Shown here: piece by piece, positions 1 through 8,300 of the stretch
Numbering within the stretch: the stretch's first letter is position 1
Layout of the letters: every line of letters starts with the position of its first letter
Origin: an uncultured Clostridia bacterium
Lineage (GTDB): Bacteria; Bacillota; Clostridia; Peptostreptococcales; Acidaminobacteraceae
Length of the DNA: 64,000 nucleotides
Assembly: GCA_927417275.1 (NCBI GenBank)
Contig: CAKMJV010000010.1
Coordinates: 124,001-188,000, forward strand
Direction of reading: 5' to 3'
Program-made: the position numbers and the translations under genes
The notes under the pieces: generated by a model
What the model was told of the DNA's origin: nothing
Seen by the model: only the letters and a program-made list of their open reading frames with translations
Databases searched by the model: none

Positions 1-316
1 TTTAGGCTTAGTTGTACAAGTTTTTGCCTTTATTATCGTAGCAGTAGTGTTGTTGGTATATACCCGTCCATTGGCAAGAAAAATATTTAAAATAGGACAG
101 AATAAAACGAATATAGACGCATTAATTGGTAAAACGGGATTTGTTATCAAATCCATAACACCTACTGAAGTAGGACAAGTTAAACTAAATGGTCAAATAT
201 GGACGGCGAAAGGACCTGAACATGAAACGATAGAATTGGGTCTTGAGGTTGAAGTGTTGGCTATTGAAGGTGTAAAACTAATCGTCAAAAAACACATCAT
301 TGAAGAGACTGTTTAA
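1..316 (+). CDS. NfeD-like membrane protein, C-terminal part (partial)
   Basis: The open frame runs in from the left edge; the first in-frame GTG (base 47) lies inside a hydrophobic helix (about 18 apolar residues ending LLVYTRPLARK), so it is not the start. After this membrane segment comes a small all-beta domain of about 60 residues with the pattern LIGKTGFV, then GQVKLNG and W-A-K, typical of the OB-fold at the end of NfeD proteins. NfeD proteins partner SPFH/stomatin proteins in membrane microdomains, and an SPFH gene follows 34 bases later, which supports the call. The N-terminal membrane or protease part is outside the window, so long and short NfeD types cannot be told apart. Confidence 0.8.
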   Translation, partial: LGLVVQVFAFIIVAVVLLVYTRPLARKIFKIGQNKTNIDALIGKTGFVIKSITPTEVGQVKLNGQIWTAKGPEHETIELGLEVEVLAIEGVKLIVKKHIIEETV

Positions 317-350
317 ACAGTTTCCATAACATTAAAATTAGGAGGTTTTT

Positions 351-1295
351 ATGGGTTTTATTATTGGTTTAACATTAGCAGTTCTTTTATTGTTGCTTGT
401 GGTCGCAAACATTCGCGTTGTCCCACAGTCTAATGGATATGTTATTGAGAGATTAGGCGCTTACTTAACAACATGGGAAACGGGTTTGCATTTTAAAATT
501 CCTTTACTTGATCGTATCTCTAAGAAGGTATCATTGAAGGAAATGGTAGCAGACTTCCCACCGCAACCTGTAATCACAAAGGATAATGTAACGATGAAGA
601 TTGACACCGTTGTTTATTATCAAATTACAGATCCAAAGCTTTATACCTATGGTGTTGCTATGCCTATGGTTGCGATTGAGAATTTGACAGCGACGACACT
701 TCGTAATATCATCGGACAACTCGAACTCGATGAAACACTCTCATCTAGAGATCTTATTAATACGCAAATGCGTGCAATTCTAGATGAAGCCACAGATCCA
801 TGGGGTATCAAAGTTAACCGTGTGGAACTTAAAAACATTTTACCACCTAAAGATATTCAAGAGGCGATGGAAAAACAAATGAGAGCAGAACGTGAAAGAA
901 GAGAATCGATTTTACGTGCTGAAGGTGAAAAGCGATCTGCTATTTTAGTGGCTGAAGGTAAAAAAGAGTCCGTGATCTTAAGTGCAGAAGCAGAAAAGCA
1001 ATCTGCGATTCTTAGAGCAGAAGCGAAAAGAGAAGCACAAATTCGCGAGGCTGAAGGTGAAGCAGAAGCAATCCTTAAGATTCAACAAGCGACAGCTCAA
1101 GGTTTAGATATGATTAAAGCAGTACATGTAGACCAATCTGTACTTGCGTTAAAAAGTTTTGAAGCACTAGCAAAAGTTGCAAACGGACAAGCGACGAAGT
1201 TAATTATTCCTTCGGAACTAACCAGTGTGGCTAGTATGGTTGCAAGTATTACTGAAGTTGCAGGATTAGGTAAAAAAGAAGAACCAAAATTATAA
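351..1295 (+). CDS. SPFH/Band 7 (stomatin-like, QmcA/HflK-type) membrane protein
   Basis: 314 residues, ATG preceded by AGGAGG. One N-terminal membrane segment (residues 3-20) leads into the SPFH domain (about 22-185; NGYVIERLG, GLHFKIP, ITKDNVT, typical of stomatins). Residues 190-244 are five back-to-back 11-residue units of the form AEGxKxSAILx, which predicts a long hendecad coiled coil used for oligomerisation, followed by an alanine-rich C-terminal helix. Family members form large cage-like membrane scaffolds that influence membrane fluidity and proteases. It sits directly behind nfeD, the usual stomatin-operon pairing, and ends in a clear terminator. The family call is firm; a specific cellular role is not shown. 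Confidence 0.93.
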   Translation: MGFIIGLTLAVLLLLLVVANIRVVPQSNGYVIERLGAYLTTWETGLHFKIPLLDRISKKVSLKEMVADFPPQPVITKDNVTMKIDTVVYYQITDPKLYTYGVAMPMVAIENLTATTLRNIIGQLELDETLSSRDLINTQMRAILDEATDPWGIKVNRVELKNILPPKDIQEAMEKQMRAERERRESILRAEGEKRSAILVAEGKKESVILSAEAEKQSAILRAEAKREAQIREAEGEAEAILKIQQATAQGLDMIKAVHVDQSVLALKSFEALAKVANGQATKLIIPSELTSVASMVASITEVAGLGKKEEPKL

Positions 1296-1309
1296 GAATA
1301 AGCGAAATG

Positions 1310-1363
1310 AAATGACCGACATTTGTTAGAATTCAACATCTAACAGATGAAGGTCATTTTTTT
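1310..1363 (+). terminator. Rho-independent terminator after the SPFH gene
   Basis: A two-part hairpin: outer stem AAATGACC (1310-1317) with GGTCATTT (1352-1359), inner stem TGTTAGA with TCTAACA, followed by a run of T to 1363. It closes the nfeD-SPFH unit. Confidence 0.85.
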
Positions 1364-1456
1364 ATGCTTAATTAATAAAATTAACAATCAGATTAACAAA
1401 GTTAATGTAATTATTAGAATTCGGTTAAAATGTTTGAATACATATTTACATTTCTC

Positions 1457-1474
1457 CAAAATGCGCGTATTTTG
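1457..1474. promoter_or_regulatory. Near-perfect 18-bp palindrome upstream of the DUF2089 gene (candidate operator)
   Basis: CAAAATGCGCGTATTTTG is palindromic at 16 of 18 positions and is flanked by a second, offset pair ATTTACA (1444-1450) and TGTAAAT (1473-1479). It lies 33 bases before the start codon of a small putative DNA-binding protein, with no T run after it, so an operator, possibly autoregulatory, is more likely than a terminator. No convincing -35/-10 pair could be fixed in the rest of the 1364-1506 gap. Confidence 0.45.
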
Positions 1475-1506
1475 TAAATAGGAGCCGCGATGAAAGGAGA
1501 CCGAGT

Positions 1507-1875
1507 ATGAAGCATAATGTTATAGGCATGTGTCCGGTGTGTGATGCAAAGTTAAAAGTTGTACGGTTACAGTGTGATCGCTGTAAGACGGGTATAGATG
1601 GTAATTTCGAAATGGACAAGTTCAGTTATCTTACTTCTGAGCAAAAAGAATTTATAGAGATTTTTGTAAAGAATAGAGGCAACATAAAAGAAATCGAAAA
1701 GGATTTAGGGATTTCATATCCTACGGTTCGAAGAAACCTAGACCAAGTCATAGAAGCGCTAGGGTATAATGTTAAACCGAGTGAAGAAGAAGTGAATAAA
1801 AAAGAAATTTTAGAAAAATTAAGTTTAGGTGAATTAACATCGGAAGAAGCATTAAAGCGATTAAAAGGTGAATGA
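1507..1875 (+). CDS. DUF2089 family zinc-ribbon/HTH protein, putative regulator
   Basis: 122 residues, ATG with AAAGGAGA upstream. N-terminal zinc ribbon with C9-x2-C12 and C23-x2-C26, then a helical region with the HTH-like stretch IEKDLGISYPTVRRNLDQV (about residues 62-80). The C-terminus (about 98-120) is a separate short helical hairpin, KLSLGELTSEEALKRL, which closely resembles the N-termini of the next two proteins. The gene leads a tight run with two such proteins and an ABC exporter. Inference: a DNA-binding switch whose tail contacts its neighbours. Family assignment (DUF2089) is good; regulatory function is inferred from the HTH and context. Confidence 0.82.
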   Translation: MKHNVIGMCPVCDAKLKVVRLQCDRCKTGIDGNFEMDKFSYLTSEQKEFIEIFVKNRGNIKEIEKDLGISYPTVRRNLDQVIEALGYNVKPSEEEVNKKEILEKLSLGELTSEEALKRLKGE

Positions 1876-1896
1876 GTGATTTAAAGGAGGATTATC

Positions 1897-2271
1897 ATGA
1901 ATGAAGATCAAATGAAGGTTTTAAAAATGATTGAGGCGGGAACGATTACAGCTGAAGAAGGTTATAAACTTATGGAGGCAATTAGTAGCCCTACGAAAAA
2001 AAGTGGTGAGACGCGAAATAAGAGAGAAGCAAAGTCTATACGTGTTGTGGTTTCAGATGAACATGATGAGAAGCAAGTGAATGTACGATTGCCAATAGGC
2101 CTTTTCAAAGCGGGTATAAAAATAGGGGAAAAGTTTTCTCCTGAACTTCAAGCGTCTATGCAAGAGATTAACTATGATGAAGTTAAGCGGGCTTTTGAAG
2201 CGGGCGAGAGTGGTGAAGTAACAACAGTTGAAACAAACGATGGTCATACAATTCACATTTATATTGAGTAG
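1897..2271 (+). CDS. SHOCT-like domain protein, unknown function
   Basis: 124 residues, ATG after AAAGGAGG. Residues 5-29 (MKVLKMIEAGTITAEEGYKL) are the short helical motif found at the N-terminus of YvlB/LiaX-type proteins. After a charged linker the rest (about 45-124) has alternating strands and helices (KSIRVVVSD, VNVRLPIGLFKAGIKIG, HTIHIYIE), with the look of a small alpha/beta domain rather than the long beta-helix of its neighbour. No signal peptide or membrane segment, so it is cytoplasmic. Translationally close to the genes on both sides (21 and 11 bases). Probably a partner or modulator in the same envelope-response module; the biochemical role is unknown. Confidence 0.75.
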   Translation: MNEDQMKVLKMIEAGTITAEEGYKLMEAISSPTKKSGETRNKREAKSIRVVVSDEHDEKQVNVRLPIGLFKAGIKIGEKFSPELQASMQEINYDEVKRAFEAGESGEVTTVETNDGHTIHIYIE

Positions 2272-2282
2272 GGAGGTGTATT

Positions 2283-3254
2283 ATGAGTGATAAGTTAGAA
2301 ATACTTAAGATGATTGAAATTGGTAAAATATCTGTTGAAGAAGGTCTTCAACTCATAGAAGCCCTTGAGCAAACAGAAAAAATAGAAGATGAAGTTAGAG
2401 AAGAGCGCTATCCCGATGAAACAGTTGAGGCGGATTTATTTAAGAAACCTCAAAATGAACAAGTGCTAAAAGATTTTGATGTATCACTTACCACTTGTAA
2501 ACTTAATATTGAACGTTCCACTGTCGACGAAATTACAGTTGAATTGCTTGATGCAAAAACGAGAACGCTTATAGAAAAGCCGGAGTGGTTACATTTACAT
2601 GAGGATAAAAATACCGTGATTATAAAAGAATCGAGGACGACGAATTTAACAGATATTTTTGATTTTTTTAAAAGTGGTAATACCATGCTGAATTCAATTT
2701 TTATTAATGTCAAGGTACCGATGGAAACGGTAATTGATAAAGGCAAGTTCACGAATGTGTCAGGTAGCATGTCGCTGTTCGGACTAAATGGAATTGATAT
2801 AGATGCTCGAACTGTGAGTGGGAAAGTGCATGCGGCAGACTTGAAAGTAAAGGTGCTGGGGTTAAAATCAACTTCTGGTAGTGTGATCGCAGATAACATA
2901 ACCGTTGCTAAGGTCTATTTAAAATCAACTTCTGGGAAAGTAAAAACTTCAGGCGTGCATAGTGTAATTGATTGTAAAACAGTGTCTGGGAACATAGAAG
3001 TTGAAAGTGGTGATTCTTTAAGGGCGATTAATGCTTCCACGGTATCTGGTAAAACATCCTTGTTTGTTACTCAGCCAGAAAACTTTAACTTAAACTTTAA
3101 CACGATTTCAGGTGGAATTGATACAAATGGATTTGCAGTAGTGAATAAGTCGAATTCTGGAAAAAGAAATGTACAAATTGCAAATCGTTCAAATGATCAT
3201 AGCATTCAAGCGACCAGTGTTTCTGGCAAAATCATCTTGGACAAATGGACATAA
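2283..3254 (+). CDS. DUF4097-type beta-strand-repeat protein with N-terminal SHOCT-like motif (YvlB/LiaX-like)
   Basis: 323 residues, ATG after GGGAGG. The N-terminus (LEILKMIEIGKISVEEGLQL, residues 4-23) repeats the motif of the previous protein. From about residue 165 the chain is a series of short units built on T/S-x-SG-x-I/V (TVSGKVHA, STSGSVIA, STSGKVKT, TVSGNIEV, TVSGKTSL, TISGGIDT, SVSGKIIL), the hallmark of the DUF4097 solenoid fold. Two units carry an identical 17-base stretch, 57 bases apart (2862 and 2919), showing internal duplication. Related Firmicutes proteins act in daptomycin/cell-envelope stress responses (LiaX, YvlB). No export signal is visible. An ABC exporter pair follows 36 bases later. 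Confidence 0.85.
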   Translation: MSDKLEILKMIEIGKISVEEGLQLIEALEQTEKIEDEVREERYPDETVEADLFKKPQNEQVLKDFDVSLTTCKLNIERSTVDEITVELLDAKTRTLIEKPEWLHLHEDKNTVIIKESRTTNLTDIFDFFKSGNTMLNSIFINVKVPMETVIDKGKFTNVSGSMSLFGLNGIDIDARTVSGKVHAADLKVKVLGLKSTSGSVIADNITVAKVYLKSTSGKVKTSGVHSVIDCKTVSGNIEVESGDSLRAINASTVSGKTSLFVTQPENFNLNFNTISGGIDTNGFAVVNKSNSGKRNVQIANRSNDHSIQATSVSGKIILDKWT

Positions 3255-3290
3255 ATAGTAGATATAATCGTATACTGGGGGTGAGTTACA

Positions 3291-4940
3291 TTGAAAGCAT
3301 TATTACTTAAACGCAAAAAGGCATTTATACTCTATATACTCGCCTGCTTTTTTCCGGTGATCAATCAGTTGTTGGGTAATTTTGGGTTCGCCTTTCTAAT
3401 AGGCAGTATAGAAAAAGCGGATATGAAGCATTTTTACTTAGCGGTAACGATTGCATTTGCCATCGTGCTGGTTTCTTCTGTATTACAGTTATTGTCTCGT
3501 TTTATGCGTATCGGATACATGAGAGATACCTTGCTTGATATAAGGATTCAAGCATTTGACAAAATACTCAATTACAGTTACGCAAACTTTAGCAAGAAAT
3601 CAAAAGAAGTCTATATTTCAAATTTAATAAATGATGTAAATACGTTTGAGCAACTGTTTTTCCATCGCCTACTCAATGTGATTTTTAGAGGTGGCGTCTA
3701 TGTGATTTCGCTTGCCATTTTAAGTTTTATGGACTTAAAATTTGCATTGGTTATCTTTGGTGTATCCTTGATCGTTTTTGTTGTCACAAAGAAGTTCGAA
3801 AATCGAACGGTTTTAATGCAGCAGGAAGTTTCTACGCTTAATGAGCAATTCACATTAAAAGCAGCAAATACATTTAATGGCTTAGAAATATTAAAACTCA
3901 ACAACATTGAAAATAAATTTTTAGATCAAACAATGGACACCATAAATCGTGTGGAAAAAAAGCGTTTTCATTTCACTGTTTTTACAGAAGGCCAGAGAAG
4001 TTTGACCAACATACTCAGTTATGTGATTTTTATAGGTATTTTGATGTATCTGCTTCAGTTGGCATTTATGGGTACCTCGATACTTAAAATTACATTTATG
4101 CTTCAGTTAGCAAATGGCTGTGTATGGCCAATCGGACAAGTCTTACCGATGTTAAATGAATTGAAATCTTCCGTTAAAATTTATGATAAAATTACTAAAT
4201 CTGATGGAGAAATGGGCAGTAAAGAACCTGGCGAGTTGCCATTCTCTTTTGAAAACACCATCGATGTACGAGATTTAAATTTTTCTTATGAAGGCAAAGA
4301 AATACTAAAAGAAGCCTCATTTGAACTTAAAAAAGGTAAAAAGTATTTGTTGAAAGGTGCTAGTGGCGCTGGAAAATCTACATTAATTAAACTTCTATCT
4401 AAAATATACGAAGACTATTCTGGTGAGATAAACATGGATGGTGTGAGTTATCATGAAATTTCTGCGGAGTCTTTTAACGACAAAGTCGCTTACATTTATC
4501 AGGATGTCTTCTTATTTGAAGATACGCTGAGAAACAACATCACATTGTTTAGAGATGTTCCAGAAGAAGAAATTATGGAGGCCGTCGTAAAAGCTGGTCT
4601 TGAGGATTTAATCGATCAAAAACAGGTGGGACTAGATTTTAGCATCCAAGAAAATGGTAAAAATCTCTCTGGTGGGCAGCGACAAAGAATATCCATCGCT
4701 CGAGCCATTTTGAAAAAATCGCAAATTCTGTTTGCTGATGAAGCAACATCCAGTTTAAACGATGATTTGGGAAAAGCAGTGGAAGAAACGATTTTATCCT
4801 TACAAAGTACAGTGGTGGCAATCTCGCATCGATTCTATGAGGGCATAACAGAAAAATACGACTATGTTTTAGAAATTAAAAATGGCGTACTCCACGAGTA
4901 CCCAAGTGATGTTTATTTCAGAGAGGAGGTGGCACTGTGA
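3291..4940 (+). CDS. ABC exporter half-transporter, subunit A (permease-ATPase fusion)
   Basis: 549 residues from a TTG start with GGGGGTGAG upstream. About six membrane helices in residues 10-295 form the exporter-type permease; the ATPase domain follows (about 318-545) with Walker A GASGAGKST, signature LSGGQRQR, Walker B ILFADEAT and switch histidine in AISHR. The D-loop reads SSLN where SALD is usual, so one ATP site of the pair may be altered. It overlaps the next exporter gene by four bases (GTGA), which predicts a heterodimer. Substrate is not evident; context with DUF2089 and YvlB-like genes suggests peptide or envelope-stress efflux. It may equally export lipids or drugs. Confidence 0.88.
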   Translation: MKALLLKRKKAFILYILACFFPVINQLLGNFGFAFLIGSIEKADMKHFYLAVTIAFAIVLVSSVLQLLSRFMRIGYMRDTLLDIRIQAFDKILNYSYANFSKKSKEVYISNLINDVNTFEQLFFHRLLNVIFRGGVYVISLAILSFMDLKFALVIFGVSLIVFVVTKKFENRTVLMQQEVSTLNEQFTLKAANTFNGLEILKLNNIENKFLDQTMDTINRVEKKRFHFTVFTEGQRSLTNILSYVIFIGILMYLLQLAFMGTSILKITFMLQLANGCVWPIGQVLPMLNELKSSVKIYDKITKSDGEMGSKEPGELPFSFENTIDVRDLNFSYEGKEILKEASFELKKGKKYLLKGASGAGKSTLIKLLSKIYEDYSGEINMDGVSYHEISAESFNDKVAYIYQDVFLFEDTLRNNITLFRDVPEEEIMEAVVKAGLEDLIDQKQVGLDFSIQENGKNLSGGQRQRISIARAILKKSQILFADEATSSLNDDLGKAVEETILSLQSTVVAISHRFYEGITEKYDYVLEIKNGVLHEYPSDVYFREEVAL

Positions 4941-6556
4941 AAAAGGCTATAAAAAAGGCATATCCACTCCTCTTAGGGGTTGCCATAGTTGCCATCGCGG
5001 TCTTTGCTATTGATGGTCTCATATCCATACAAATGATGCGAGCCATTGACCATGTCGTTGCTGGAAACCGTGAAGGATTTCAATCACAAATATTGGCATT
5101 ACTTGCGTTAGCCATTCTGCTTGTCCCAGCTAATATCGGCATGGCATTTATGAAAGGATTGTTTAAAAGACGTGCCATCGTGTCGGCTAAAAAGCACTAT
5201 ATGGATCGAATTTTTAAGAAAGAAATCAACAAGTTTCAAGCAGAAAACACTTCCTTATATTTGAGCACTTTAACAAATGACGTCTCGAATATTGAGTCAA
5301 CATACATCGATGGTCTATATGAAATCGTCATAAACACGATGAACTTTATCGTAGGTATTTTGGTCATCGCATATGTTAGCCCAGTTGCTTTAGCGGTAGG
5401 ACTGTTTTTAGGCATCATAGGTATGGTGGTTTCTGTCGTTATGAGTAAACCGTTAGAAATGCATCAAAGTCAAAGAAGTGCTTATTATACAGATTATACC
5501 GCATATATCAAAGAATTTTTGAGTGCATTTCACATTATTAAATCCAATCGGCTAAATCAAAAAGTACAAACCGATTTTCGCAAAAAGTCTGCTGATATTC
5601 AAGAAAAAGGTTATTTAATTGATCGTATCATTTCATATATCAGTGCCACTCAAAACTTCTTGATGATGTTTGTAATGTATGGGCTTTTAAGTTTTTCAGT
5701 CTTTATGGCCATCAAAGGGGATTTGACTTTAGGTGGTGTTATACTCATCGTAAATAACATGGAGAAAATCATGTTTCCACTAATGCAAATCAGTGAGTGG
5801 CTCCCCAAAGTGCTATCGAGCAAAGGCATCTTTGATAAAGTAGATGTGCTCATAGAAGAAGAGGTGGGATACGAAGAAACCATTAAAATCGATGGATTCA
5901 ATGAAGCGATTGCGCTTAAGTCGGTGGATTTTTCATACGATACGCAAGAGGTGTTGAGTGATGTCAATCTTCAATTAGAAAAAGGCAAAAAATATTTAAT
6001 CGTTGGACCAAGTGGCGGAGGGAAATCTACAGTATTGCGATTGCTAAGAAAATACTTTAATCCCACAAATGGGCAAATCCATGTGGATCAAAATGACCTT
6101 AAAGACATCACGAAAGAAACCTATTTCCATCAAATCGCAAACATAGAACAGCAAGTATTTGTCTTTGAAGACACCATACGAAATAACTTATGCTTATATA
6201 AAACTTATGAAGAGGAAGCGATATATTCAGCCATCCAATCTGCTGGACTGATGGATTTTGTAAGTTCAAATGCGTTAGGATTAGAGCGGATGCTATATGA
6301 CAATGGTAAAAACATTTCAGGAGGCGAGCGGAGCAGGCTTGCAATCGCAAGAGGTTTACTGCAAAATGCTAAAATCATCATTTTGGATGAAGCGTTTGCC
6401 AGTTTAGATGGTAAAGTGGCTCGAGACATAGAAAGAACCATATTATCACTTAAGGATGTGACTATTATTAATGTAAGTCATGTGGTTTTTTCTGAAACGA
6501 AATCAATGTACGATCAAATACTCATGGTAAAAAATAAGGGCGTCTACGCGGTGTAG
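4937..6556 (+). CDS. ABC exporter half-transporter, subunit B (permease-ATPase fusion)
   Basis: 539 residues, GTG start overlapping the stop of subunit A, with GAGGAGG upstream. Same layout: about six membrane helices to residue 300, then an ATPase with Walker A GPSGGGKST, signature ISGGERSR, Walker B IIILDEAF, a canonical D-loop ASLD and NVSH switch. Subunit A has the altered D-loop while this one is regular, a common asymmetry in heterodimeric exporters. Last gene of the five-gene module starting at 1507; a terminator overlaps its stop codon. Confidence 0.88.
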   Translation: MKKAIKKAYPLLLGVAIVAIAVFAIDGLISIQMMRAIDHVVAGNREGFQSQILALLALAILLVPANIGMAFMKGLFKRRAIVSAKKHYMDRIFKKEINKFQAENTSLYLSTLTNDVSNIESTYIDGLYEIVINTMNFIVGILVIAYVSPVALAVGLFLGIIGMVVSVVMSKPLEMHQSQRSAYYTDYTAYIKEFLSAFHIIKSNRLNQKVQTDFRKKSADIQEKGYLIDRIISYISATQNFLMMFVMYGLLSFSVFMAIKGDLTLGGVILIVNNMEKIMFPLMQISEWLPKVLSSKGIFDKVDVLIEEEVGYEETIKIDGFNEAIALKSVDFSYDTQEVLSDVNLQLEKGKKYLIVGPSGGGKSTVLRLLRKYFNPTNGQIHVDQNDLKDITKETYFHQIANIEQQVFVFEDTIRNNLCLYKTYEEEAIYSAIQSAGLMDFVSSNALGLERMLYDNGKNISGGERSRLAIARGLLQNAKIIILDEAFASLDGKVARDIERTILSLKDVTIINVSHVVFSETKSMYDQILMVKNKGVYAV

Positions 6557-6573
6557 AACGCCCCTTTTTTTTA
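6538..6573. terminator. Bidirectional terminator between the exporter and the amidohydrolase
   Basis: GGGCGT-CTAC pairs with GTAG-a-ACGCCC (6538-6563) and is followed on the plus strand by eight T. On the minus strand the same hairpin is followed by TTATTTTTT, so it can also end the convergent amidohydrolase transcript. Confidence 0.85.
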
Positions 6574-8169
6574 TTTTGTACTGTATACACAGACGCCGTG
6601 AACATAAGTTGCAAAAACACGCGCATTAAGCAGTTCAGAGGGTGTAAGTGTATCCATAGGCGCATCAAGTACGATAAAGTCTGCATATGCCCCTTCTATC
6701 AAAGAACCCTTTGAAGCTTCTTCATAAGAGAAAAATGCAGCATCCTTCATAAATGCCTTAAGCGCTTGTGTCAAAGTTATCCCTTCCTCTTTAAAAAACG
6801 TCAGACCGTCTGGACGTTCTCTGTAGAGTGCGTAATAGAGACTTCTAAAGGGATTAGGATCTTCAACGGGCGCATCGGAACCGAATCCGAGAATAATATC
6901 ATTTTCAAGCATGGTCTTATACGCATAGGAGGTTTTAGCGAGCGTTTCTCCTACACGGTCTTTGACGATGGTCATGTCATACTCTAAAAAAACGGGTTGA
7001 ACCAAAGCGTGCAGTCCAATTTTTGCCATCTTATTTATCAGCATCTGGTCCATGATTTGGCAGTGTACGATCGCATTTCGCGCGTCGGTTCTAGGAAAAA
7101 GGTTTTGGTAATGTTCGATGGTATTGATAATATTAGAAATTGTGCCATCACCTATACCGTGAATAGCAACATCGATGTCATTTGAAAAAGCAATTTCCAC
7201 CATTTCTCGAAGTAGACCTTCAGGATATATTAAAATACCACGTGTAGTAGGATCATCGGCATAGGGTTTTCTTAAATAGGCCGTTCTAGCACCCAGGCTG
7301 CCATCAGCGAGTATTTTTACTGGACCATTTTTATAAAAATCATTGCCCGTGTTTTGTCTATATCCCAACTCTATTTGTCTTTTGAAATTCTCAGGCGTTG
7401 CGAATTGCGCTTGCTGATAAACACGAACCGTTAGTTCACCAGAAGCACCCATAGACTCGAGCAAATTTATGAGATCACTGTGAAATTCTGGCGAAACCAT
7501 GATCAAGTCATCTGATTGAACAGAAGTAATACCATATGCATTAAGCGCTTTTTGTGCTTTTAGAATATATTTTTTTATCGTGTCGTCGTTGGGTGTTTGT
7601 TTGACAAGTAATAAGGCGTTTTCTCTTAAGATACCCGTTGGCACTTGGTCTTGGGGATCTAAGTCCACATGTCCCCCTTCTAAAGTGAACTGTGCATCGA
7701 TTTTTAGGTGGTTGATAACATAAGAGTTTACTACAGCGATATGACCACAGGCTCTGTACAATACCACAGGTCGGACGTTTGATATTTGATCCAAATCATA
7801 CCGGTTGGGCAGACGCTTTTCTTTAAAGTGATCTTGATTCCATCCCCGTCCAATGATCCACGATCCATCTTCAGTGTGATCAAAGGCTTTTACTTTTTGA
7901 ATCAATTCATCAATACTTGTGATTTGATCCAGTTGACATTGATCCAAATAGGAGCCGTATCCAATAAAATGCATGTGACTGTCATTAAAACCTGGATAAA
8001 TCACTTTGTCTGGATAATCCACACGCTTGTATTCGGTGTGATTGATGCCTTCTAAAGTGTTCGTCACATTTTTTATACGCCCATCTTCAAGTATGAGGTA
8101 TTTATAAGACGTATTTAAATCATCATTTTGCATCGTAAAAATTTTTTTCGCAGAAATTATGGTTTTCAT
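6571..8169 (-). CDS. Amidohydrolase family protein (YtcJ-like metal-dependent hydrolase)
   Basis: 532 residues; ATG at 8169 with AAGAAGGTG upstream on the minus strand. An N-terminal beta domain precedes the metal motif DSHMH (H65, H67), then the amidohydrolase barrel with IHGIGDG and IVHCQIM (later metal-binding histidines) and FGSDAPVEDPNP near the C-terminus, the pattern of YtcJ-type enzymes. Such enzymes hydrolyse amide or related C-N bonds, but the natural substrate of most is unknown. Cytoplasmic, no signal peptide. It is a single-gene unit between convergent and divergent neighbours, which gives no functional hint. Confidence 0.88.
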   Translation of the reverse strand: MKTIISAKKIFTMQNDDLNTSYKYLILEDGRIKNVTNTLEGINHTEYKRVDYPDKVIYPGFNDSHMHFIGYGSYLDQCQLDQITSIDELIQKVKAFDHTEDGSWIIGRGWNQDHFKEKRLPNRYDLDQISNVRPVVLYRACGHIAVVNSYVINHLKIDAQFTLEGGHVDLDPQDQVPTGILRENALLLVKQTPNDDTIKKYILKAQKALNAYGITSVQSDDLIMVSPEFHSDLINLLESMGASGELTVRVYQQAQFATPENFKRQIELGYRQNTGNDFYKNGPVKILADGSLGARTAYLRKPYADDPTTRGILIYPEGLLREMVEIAFSNDIDVAIHGIGDGTISNIINTIEHYQNLFPRTDARNAIVHCQIMDQMLINKMAKIGLHALVQPVFLEYDMTIVKDRVGETLAKTSYAYKTMLENDIILGFGSDAPVEDPNPFRSLYYALYRERPDGLTFFKEEGITLTQALKAFMKDAAFFSYEEASKGSLIEGAYADFIVLDAPMDTLTPSELLNARVFATYVHGVCVYSTK

Positions 8170-8256
8170 TAGACACCTTCTTATTATATAATTTTCAGAA
8201 ATGAAATAATTACAATTATATTATAGACTTTTAAAACAAACTTGTCAGTGGATTAT

Positions 8257-8264
8257 GTTATAAT
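8257..8264 (+). promoter_or_regulatory. Extended -10 promoter for apbE
   Basis: TGT followed by TATAAT (8259-8264), the TGn extended -10 form, about 37 bases before the start codon. No good -35 is present at 16-18 bases, which extended -10 promoters tolerate. Confidence 0.55.
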
Positions 8265-8300
8265 ATAAAATGGATTTAATTTATATTGCTAGGAGGTAAC

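Noticed and set aside
2450..2899. 149-codon minus-strand frame opposite the DUF4097 gene
   Set aside because: No ribosome site, low-complexity serine/valine product, and fully antisense to a well-supported gene.
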